35,981 bases of DNA from an uncultured Spirochaetales bacterium (GTDB taxonomy: Bacteria > Spirochaetota > Spirochaetia > Sphaerochaetales > Sphaerochaetaceae). Numbering within the stretch: the first letter of the stretch is position 1; each line of letters opens with the position of its first letter. The notes beneath the pieces were generated by a model. That model did no database searches and was not told where the DNA came from. It was given only the letters and a program-made list of their open reading frames with translations. Positions 30,582 to 35,981 of this stretch are shown here, piece after piece. The DNA lies in NCBI GenBank assembly GCA_949288415.1, contig CASEKE010000052.1, positions 1 to 35,981 of the forward strand. The letters are read 5' to 3'. A program made the translations under genes and the position numbers.

Positions 30582-31997
30582 ATGGAAATGAACATTGACA
30601 GACCGGATATTCTACTTATCGTGCTCGACCAGCTGGCATGGAAGGCCCTGTCCTGCTATGGCGGCGAGGGAAAGACTCCTAACATCGACGGACTTGTCGA
30701 AAACGGAGTGGCAATGGATGCGTGTTATTGCCCGTTCCCGCTCTGCCAGCCGAGCCGTGCCGCGTTCTGGACCGGGATGGAGAGCCATCGCAACCGCGTA
30801 TGGTCCAACGGACGGTCCTGGCCTATCGAAAGGATCGACGAGAGCTTCCCGACGCTTGGCGAGACGTTCAGGAACGCAGGATACGAGACGATGCACTTCG
30901 GAAAGATGCACGACGGAGGTGCGCTCAGAGGCTTTACATGCTCCGAGGAGAAGGAGACCGCAATCCCCGATTGGAATCCTGCATTCCCGTTCAACATGGA
31001 CACATATGCCGACGTATATACCGTCGACAGAGCAAAAGAATACTTTTCCTCCTGCTCGTTCGATTCTCCGCACCTCACGGTACTGGACCTTATCAATCCG
31101 CACAACATCTGTGGCTGGATAGGAAAGAACAAGGGCGTGCATGAGAATGCCGAGGGAACGGGAGAGCTTCCCGAGCTTCCTGCGAATTTCGATTTTGACG
31201 ACATCGCAAACCGACCGCTTCCTGTCCAGTATCTTTGCTGCTCGCACGTAAGACAGAGCCAGACCGTAGGCTGGACACGCGACAACTTCCGCGCGTATCT
31301 CGCGGCGTACTACTACTATCTTTCCGTGGCGGACAGGCATATCGGAGAGGTTCTCGATGTCCTGCGTGACAGAGGAAAGCTGGATGATACGCTCATAGTG
31401 TTTTTTTCCGACCATGGCGACAACATGACGAGTCGTGGCTCGGTCACAAAGCAGGTCACGCTGTACGAGGAGGTCACCAGAGTGCCGCTTGTATTCAGCG
31501 GGAAGGGCGTAGTTCCGCGCAAGGAGCCTGTGAAGGGGCTCTGCAGCCTTCTTGATATATTCCCGACGCTCTGTTCGATAGCTGGAATCGATGCGCCTGC
31601 CGGACTGGATGGTATCGACATCTCGGCTGCAATTGACAAAGGCGTACTTCCTCCCAGAAGATACGTCACCTCGGAATGGTTCACAGAGTGGGGGTATACG
31701 ATATCCCCGGGGCGCATGCTGAGGACGGATAGATACAAGTACATTTGCTACCTGGAGATGAACGGGGAGGAACTCTACGATCTCGAGCTCGATCCCGGAG
31801 AAACTAGGAATCTCGCGGGAGAGTCGGAGTATGCTGATGTTCTGGCCGAGTGCCGGAAACTGCTTCGCGAACATGTGTTCGAGTCTTCGGATCCGTTCTT
31901 TACGCTCCAAGTGAAGGTAGATCCGCGCTGGAGATGCCATGATAAGGGCTATGCGAACCACAGGGGATGCGCAGCGCCGGAATACAAGGGAGAGTGA
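30582..31997 (+). CDS. Sulfatase 2 (formylglycine type), cytoplasmic
   Basis: 471 residues from ATG 30582, with GGAG 5 nt upstream, 10 nt after the GH88 stop. N-terminal DILLIVLDQLAWKALSCYGG holds metal ligands Asp16 and Gln17. Cys55 in LCQPSRAAFWTG is the classic CxPSR modification site. FFSDHGDNMTSRG gives the remaining metal ligands, and the C-terminus YDLELDPGETRNLA is typical of sulfatases. No signal peptide. It differs clearly from sulfatase 1 outside the motifs, so the two probably act on different positions or sugars of the same substrate. The subfamily and regiospecificity cannot be called without alignment. Confidence 0.94.
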   Translation: MEMNIDRPDILLIVLDQLAWKALSCYGGEGKTPNIDGLVENGVAMDACYCPFPLCQPSRAAFWTGMESHRNRVWSNGRSWPIERIDESFPTLGETFRNAGYETMHFGKMHDGGALRGFTCSEEKETAIPDWNPAFPFNMDTYADVYTVDRAKEYFSSCSFDSPHLTVLDLINPHNICGWIGKNKGVHENAEGTGELPELPANFDFDDIANRPLPVQYLCCSHVRQSQTVGWTRDNFRAYLAAYYYYLSVADRHIGEVLDVLRDRGKLDDTLIVFFSDHGDNMTSRGSVTKQVTLYEEVTRVPLVFSGKGVVPRKEPVKGLCSLLDIFPTLCSIAGIDAPAGLDGIDISAAIDKGVLPPRRYVTSEWFTEWGYTISPGRMLRTDRYKYICYLEMNGEELYDLELDPGETRNLAGESEYADVLAECRKLLREHVFESSDPFFTLQVKVDPRWRCHDKGYANHRGCAAPEYKGE

Positions 31998-31999
31998 TT

Positions 32000-33511
32000 A
32001 TGCCAAGACAATTCGTTATGCTTATGACCGATACGACGCGGCGCGACATGCTCGGCTGCTACGGGGACGGAAGGATGAAGACCCCGAACCTGGACCGGCT
32101 TGCCGACGAGGGTATACGTTTCGATTGCGCTTATACGACCCAACCTGTGTGCGGACCAGCCCGGAGCGGGATATTCACGGGAACCTTCCCTCATTCCAAC
32201 GGCGTGGTCACCAATTGCGTTCCGCTCGGCGACAACGTCAAGACGCTAGGACAGAGACTCAGGGACAACGGGGTAAGAACCGCTTACATAGGCAAGTGGC
32301 ATCTTGACGGAGGAGATTACTTCGGACTGGGAAGATGTCCCGACGGATGGGACCCCGAGTACTGGTTCGACATGCATAACTACCTCGAGGAGATGAGCGA
32401 CGAGGACAGAATGCGCTCCAGAAAGAGCGAGACGGCATTCGATCCTACATGGGACGAGACCATGTGCTATGCCCATCGGGCGACGGACAGGGCCCTCGAT
32501 TACATCAGAGTCCATCGCAACGAGGATTTCTTCCTCGTGCTGAGCTTCGACGAGCCACATGGTCCGTGCGTCTGTCCGCCTCCGTTCAATACAATGTACG
32601 AGGGCTTCTCGTTCGACGACGATCCCGTGTTCCACGACGATCTTTCCAATAAGCCGATGATGCAGAGGCTGTGGGCTGGGGACGCGCTTTTTGAGGATCC
32701 GGCCAACCTCAGGAAAAGTTCTGTCATGCTCTCCCTGTTCCTGGGATGCAACAGCTACGCAGACTATGAGTTCGGCAGGGTGATCGACGAGATCGATTCC
32801 ATCATTCCTGACGCGACCGTGCTTTACACATCTGACCACGGCGACATGCTCGGCGCACACAGGCTACAGACGAAGAACGCTGTGTTCTACAAGGAGATTT
32901 GCAATATCCCGCTTCTCGTGAGATCCGGCAGGAACGGCGTGCACTGCGTGGATGGCAATCCTGTGAGCCATATAGACATCGCCCCGACCGTGCTCGAGTT
33001 CTTCTCCATACCGGTTCCCCGGCTTCTCGAGGGCAAGAGCCTTCTGGCCGAGATCAGGGATCCTTCTGTGCGTACGAACGAATACGTGTTCACGGAGTTC
33101 ACGCGGTACGAGGTCGACCATGACGGTTTCGGCGGGCTGCAGATGATGCGTGGCGTCACGGACGGAAGGATGAAGCTTTCGATAAACCTCCTTGATACCG
33201 ATGAGCTCTACGATACCGAAAAGGATCCGTCCGAATGTGTGAACCTGATCGACAGCGAGGAGTATGCGTCGATCCGCGACAGTCTTCACGATGTCCTGAT
33301 AAGGCACATGGACGAGACAAGGGACCTCTATCGAGGCTACCAATGGCTTGTGCGTCCATGGCGAAAGGGCGTCGCTCCTTCGTGGAACAACTCCGGAATG
33401 ACCAGACAGAGGGAGAACGAGGAGTACGAGCCCAGGCAATGGGACTACGACACCGGATTGCCGATGGAGAACGCAGTCAGAGGCAAGAAACTCTACGACG
33501 ACAAGAAGTGA
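32000..33511 (+). CDS. Sulfatase 3 (formylglycine type), cytoplasmic
   Basis: 503 residues from ATG 32000, with GGGAGAG 5 nt upstream, 2 nt after the sulfatase 2 stop. The N-terminus MLMTDTTRRDMLGCYGDGRM has Asp11-Thr12 where the others have Asp-Gln. Cys51 in VCGPARSGIFTG is the modification site. YTSDHGDMLGAHRLQTKNAV completes the metal site, and LYDTEKDPSECVNLI is the usual sulfatase C-terminal patch. No signal peptide. The Asp-Thr variant and the long C-terminal tail set it apart from the two other copies. It ends the operon, with a terminator starting immediately after its stop codon. Confidence 0.94.
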   Translation: MPRQFVMLMTDTTRRDMLGCYGDGRMKTPNLDRLADEGIRFDCAYTTQPVCGPARSGIFTGTFPHSNGVVTNCVPLGDNVKTLGQRLRDNGVRTAYIGKWHLDGGDYFGLGRCPDGWDPEYWFDMHNYLEEMSDEDRMRSRKSETAFDPTWDETMCYAHRATDRALDYIRVHRNEDFFLVLSFDEPHGPCVCPPPFNTMYEGFSFDDDPVFHDDLSNKPMMQRLWAGDALFEDPANLRKSSVMLSLFLGCNSYADYEFGRVIDEIDSIIPDATVLYTSDHGDMLGAHRLQTKNAVFYKEICNIPLLVRSGRNGVHCVDGNPVSHIDIAPTVLEFFSIPVPRLLEGKSLLAEIRDPSVRTNEYVFTEFTRYEVDHDGFGGLQMMRGVTDGRMKLSINLLDTDELYDTEKDPSECVNLIDSEEYASIRDSLHDVLIRHMDETRDLYRGYQWLVRPWRKGVAPSWNNSGMTRQRENEEYEPRQWDYDTGLPMENAVRGKKLYDDKK

Positions 33512-33553
33512 AAAAGATGGCTTTCCACCCACCCGGAAAGCCATCTTTTTTTT
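33512..33553. terminator. Strong bidirectional terminator
   Basis: A perfect 15-bp stem (33512-33526 with 33535-33549; core GATGGCTTTCC with GGAAAGCCATC) with an 8-nt loop ACCCACCC, and eight T residues at 33546-33553. The A-run at 33511-33515 gives five U residues on the minus strand, so it can end both the sulfatase operon and the convergent FAD-protein gene. Confidence 0.95.
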
Positions 33554-33562
33554 GTCTGGATG

Positions 33563-34846
33563 TCAAAGGTATTTCATCATTCCTTCGCTGGCCCTTATGC
33601 CGCTTGCCCAGGCTCCTGTGATGCCTCGGCTCGTTCCGGCTCCGTCTCCGGCGAAGAACACGCCCTCGGCGACCTGGAAATTTCCGTCCTTGTAGCTTGG
33701 TTTGTTCGCATAGAGCTTTATCTCCGGATAGTACATGATCGTGGATGGATGTAGGACACCGGGGACGATCGTGTCCAGATTCTTCATCGCGGACCAGATG
33801 TATCTGAGTATCTTCGCAGGCATTGCAAGCGATATGTCCGAAGGACAGCAGTCTGCGAGGGATGGCTTGAAGTCGTAGAGGTCCTCGTTGAACGTCGCGA
33901 CCTTGCTTCTTCTGCCGAGCCGGAAATCGCCGACCCTCTGCATGAGCGGCTTTCCGCCTCCCATCAGTGCGGCAAGGAGTCCGAGATGCTCCGCAAAGTC
34001 CTGTCCCGATGCAAGCGGTTCAGTAAAGCGTACCGTCTTGAGAAGAGCGAAGTTCACGAGTCCGTTGTTCTTGCTTTCGTCGGCCTTGAACGCATGCCCA
34101 TTCACCGAATACCATATGTCTCCGCGTTCGGTGGCGTACTTCTCCTTGACGACGTGGGCGTTTCCGCTGTTCGTGCAGAACGTCCTGACCTTTTCCTTGA
34201 AGTAGAACTTCGGATCGTAGTAGTCCTTGACGATCGGATAGTGCTCGAGCCTCGTCTCCACACGTATTCCTACGTCGACGACGTTGTCGATGTACGGTAT
34301 GTCGAGCATCTTCATGACGTCCTGGAGGAAGTGGAAGCCCTGCCTGCCCGGCGCGATCAGGATGGTCCTGTATCCGATCGTCCTTTTGTTGGTGACGATC
34401 GTCTTTTCCTTGTTGTCGATCGTGAGCATCTCTTCCTTGAGCCCGAGCTCGACCCCGTGCGCCTGCAGCTCTGCCTGAAGCTTCTTGATCAGCTCGAGAC
34501 CACCGTCGGTTCCGAGGTGAGTCTGTTTGATCTCCAGCAGTGAACAACCGAGTCTCTCCGCTCTCGACTGGTATGTTGCGATGTTGGATTTTGGAAGAAT
34601 GGTCGGCTTGAGGAATTTCGTGACCTCGTCGAGGTATCTCTCGGCTGTCTCCTCGTCCCAGTACTCCAGAGGGAATCCGATGGGGAAGGTGAAGTTCATC
34701 TTGCAATCGTTCCTCATTCCCCCCGTGCTGAAAGGCTTCTTGTCCAGCATCAGTATTTTCGCATCCTTTTTCTTCTCCAGGATGCTGAAGGCAGCTCCCA
34801 TTCCAGCCGGCCCTGTACCGACAATTATAACATCGTATCTGTCCAC
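33563..34846 (-). CDS. FAD-dependent dehydrogenase, COG2509-like
   Basis: 427 residues starting at GTG 34846 with AAGGA 8 nt upstream. The N-terminal Rossmann motif VIIVGTGPAGMGAAFSILE binds FAD. KPFSTGGMRNDCKMNF, GRQGFHFLQDVM and the C-terminal second dinucleotide-type patch GVFFAGDGAGTSRGITGAWA follow. This order fits the COG2509 group of uncharacterised FAD-dependent dehydrogenases related to NAD-utilising and geranylgeranyl-reductase-like proteins. It is probably cytosolic. The oxidised substrate and partner are unknown. It is a single gene, convergent with the sulfatase operon and sharing its terminator; no functional link to glycan breakdown is evident. Confidence 0.85.
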   Translation of the reverse strand: MDRYDVIIVGTGPAGMGAAFSILEKKKDAKILMLDKKPFSTGGMRNDCKMNFTFPIGFPLEYWDEETAERYLDEVTKFLKPTILPKSNIATYQSRAERLGCSLLEIKQTHLGTDGGLELIKKLQAELQAHGVELGLKEEMLTIDNKEKTIVTNKRTIGYRTILIAPGRQGFHFLQDVMKMLDIPYIDNVVDVGIRVETRLEHYPIVKDYYDPKFYFKEKVRTFCTNSGNAHVVKEKYATERGDIWYSVNGHAFKADESKNNGLVNFALLKTVRFTEPLASGQDFAEHLGLLAALMGGGKPLMQRVGDFRLGRRSKVATFNEDLYDFKPSLADCCPSDISLAMPAKILRYIWSAMKNLDTIVPGVLHPSTIMYYPEIKLYANKPSYKDGNFQVAEGVFFAGDGAGTSRGITGAWASGIRASEGMMKYL

Positions 34847-34984
34847 GGTTTGTTTCCTTAATAAAGATAGAGGTATCTTCGATTATCATACAGCAGAATC
34901 GCTTTTTTTTCTCCACTCTGAGGCAAAATGGGTCAAACTGTGTTTGAAATGCTCCAAATTCACAAAATAAATAAGAATTTCCAT

Positions 34985-35013
34985 TTGATATCACTCCGAA
35001 ATTGGAGTAATAT
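34985..35013 (+). promoter_or_regulatory. Promoter of the HTH-Fic gene with operator-like dyad
   Basis: TTGATA (34985-34990), a 17-nt spacer and TAATAT (35008-35013), 6 nt before the ATG at 35020. The spacer holds an inverted repeat, ACTCC (34993-34997) and GGAGT (35004-35008), with a 6-bp centre. The geometry predicts a leaderless transcript and repressor access inside the promoter. The GGAG at 35004 is 12 nt from the ATG, too far for a good ribosome site. Confidence 0.6.
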
Positions 35014-35019
35014 ATCTGT

Positions 35020-35922
35020 ATGAAATACATTGATGTAAAGGAAGCCAGCGAACGTTGGGGAATATCCGACCGCAGAATCAGGCTGCTCTGCAACGAGGGC
35101 AGGATCGACGGAGCCATAAAGCTCGGCTGGTCATGGACGATTCCGGAGGATACTCCGAAGCCCAGGGACGGAAGGGTGCTCAGGCATTTCCGCAATCTCG
35201 ACATAAGGGCGGGGTTCATCGACCAGGAAGCCCTCGACGGACAGGTGGAAAAGCATCCCCTCGATGACGATTATAGGGCAAGCGAGGAATTTTCGCTACA
35301 GCTTGCTTCCACTCTGTGCTATCTTCTCGATCTTGAGGGCAGACCTATCGGCAAGGATGAGATCCTTTCCGTGTTCTCGGGCAGAATCGTGGATTCTCTT
35401 TCGCTCGAGGCGCATCTGATCGTCACGAACTTCCGCTCGTGCATGCTCTACCTTTCGCGTTGCAAGGAGAGGTGGACGGAAAAGGACATACGCCTGATCA
35501 ATGCCCGTCTCATGCAGGGCATAGACGACATGGGTTCCGCTTGCTACCGCAGCGGTCTCTGCGACATCGCCCTTCGGGGAAAGGAGAAGCTCGAGGTCGC
35601 TCCGCAGATGGAGACGATATTCACCCAGTACGAGAGCTGGAGTGCGCTCAATCCTCTCGTGCGCGGCGTGATGCTCTACGGCGAGATCGGTCGATGCAGA
35701 CCGTTCGACGGCTATCCGCATCTTCTTTCCTATCTCGTTCTTTCCGGTGAGCTGATGGCCAACGGTATCAGGCCTCCCGTGCTTTCGCCGCAGGATAAGG
35801 AGGAAGCTGAACAGGCATCCTTCATCGCATATGCACGGGGAAACTACCGTGACCTTACGGCATTCATCGAGGCCAGGGTCATGAAGAGCTACAGCAAGGA
35901 GGCTGAGAAGCAAGATGTATGA
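35020..35922 (+). CDS. HTH protein with degenerate Fic domain
   Basis: 300 residues. Residues 1-45 form a MerR/excisionase-like helix-turn-helix (MKYIDVKEASERWGISDRRI, then NEGRIDGAIKLGWSWTIPED), the N-terminal module often seen on Fic-family proteins. Residues 90-290 look like a Fic fold: LASTLCYLLDLEGRPIGKDE in the place of the inhibitory SxxxEG helix, RLMQGIDDMGSACYRSG, then EIGRCRPFDGYPHLLSYLVL. The Fic catalytic motif HPFxxGNGR reads R227-PF-DGYPH here, so the catalytic His and the phosphate-binding Gly/Arg are lost and AMP transfer is unlikely. It may work mainly as a transcription regulator. It overlaps the next gene by 8 nt and may control that amidohydrolase operon. Confidence 0.75.
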   Translation: MKYIDVKEASERWGISDRRIRLLCNEGRIDGAIKLGWSWTIPEDTPKPRDGRVLRHFRNLDIRAGFIDQEALDGQVEKHPLDDDYRASEEFSLQLASTLCYLLDLEGRPIGKDEILSVFSGRIVDSLSLEAHLIVTNFRSCMLYLSRCKERWTEKDIRLINARLMQGIDDMGSACYRSGLCDIALRGKEKLEVAPQMETIFTQYESWSALNPLVRGVMLYGEIGRCRPFDGYPHLLSYLVLSGELMANGIRPPVLSPQDKEEAEQASFIAYARGNYRDLTAFIEARVMKSYSKEAEKQDV

Positions 35923-35981
35923 TCTGTTGATCCGCAATGCGCTCATAGCCGACGGCTCCGGAGAGAAAGCATATAAAGGCG
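35915..35981 (+). CDS. D-aminoacylase-type amidohydrolase, N-terminal fragment
   Basis: From ATG 35915 the sequence reads MYDLLIRNALIADGSGEKAY, then KG at the window edge. This is the standard opening of N-acyl-D-amino-acid deacylases and related amidohydrolases (MYDLxIRNxxxxDGxG). Only 22 codons are visible, so metal ligands and specificity cannot be judged; dihydroorotase-like or other cyclic amidohydrolases begin in a similar way. It overlaps the HTH-Fic gene by 8 nt and is probably cotranscribed with it. AAGGAGG lies about 12 nt upstream. Confidence 0.7.
   Translation, partial: MYDLLIRNALIADGSGEKAYKG

Noticed and set aside
1..35981. CRISPR arrays, tRNA/rRNA genes, insertion sequences, prophage
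   Set aside because: No regularly spaced repeats, cloverleaf-like conserved elements, transposase motifs or phage structural genes were seen on reading both strands.

Overview
The window looks like a chromosomal segment of an anaerobic, probably host-associated spirochaete close to Sphaerochaetaceae. The reasons are: solute-binding proteins whose mature N-termini follow the spirochaete style (FA|NGSSES, MA|MGGSES) with no lipobox cysteine; two CUT1-type ABC importers without their own ATPase gene; a full-length AdhE; a Gx-family transporter beside a NusG-domain-II protein; a stand-alone rubredoxin-like peptide; and no respiratory genes. The lineage is an inference. I saw no tRNA, rRNA, CRISPR array, insertion sequence or prophage.

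Region 1 (1-6357) is a nucleoside/ribose catabolic operon on the minus strand. It runs from a solute-binding protein through two CUT1 permeases, a nucleoside hydrolase and a PfkB/ribokinase to the first 45 codons of a malic enzyme cut by the window edge. A divergent LacI-family regulator faces it across a 255-bp control region with good promoters and candidate operators. The likely flow is nucleoside import, N-glycosidic cleavage, then phosphorylation of ribose.

Region 2 (6358-14284) is mixed. It holds a nearly empty 450-bp gap, a multi-pass membrane protein of unknown function, a heterodimeric ABC exporter with one degenerate ATP site, a 38-residue rubredoxin-like protein with its own promoter and terminator, and a LysR regulator divergent from a DUF3737 protein and a cyclophilin-like lipoprotein.

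Region 3 (14285-22136) contains bifunctional AdhE with a core promoter overlaid by an inverted repeat, a Gx-transporter/EcfT-like fusion coupled to a NusG-domain-II membrane protein, an OmpR/HK two-component pair, a YfcE-like phosphoesterase and an alpha/beta esterase.

Region 4 (22164-33553) is the most coherent accessory system. A membrane-spanning AraC-type sensor-regulator is divergent from an operon of two LplB/LplC-type permeases, a large solute-binding protein, three formylglycine sulfatases and a GH88 unsaturated glucuronyl hydrolase, closed by a strong bidirectional terminator. None of the four enzymes has a signal peptide. I infer import of intact sulfated unsaturated oligosaccharides, probably glycosaminoglycan disaccharides, followed by cytoplasmic desulfation and hydrolysis. 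Lyases, the sulfatase-maturating enzyme and the transporter ATPase must lie elsewhere.

Region 5 (33563-35981) has a COG2509-like FAD dehydrogenase, a regulator-like protein with an N-terminal helix-turn-helix and a degenerate Fic domain, and the start of a D-aminoacylase-type amidohydrolase.

Two patterns cut across regions. Several regulators (LacI, response regulator, HTH-Fic) lack a Shine-Dalgarno and have a -10 box 6-7 nt before the ATG with a palindrome over the promoter, which suggests leaderless, self-controlled transcripts. Both importer operons carry a stable hairpin without a U-tract just after the solute-binding-protein gene.
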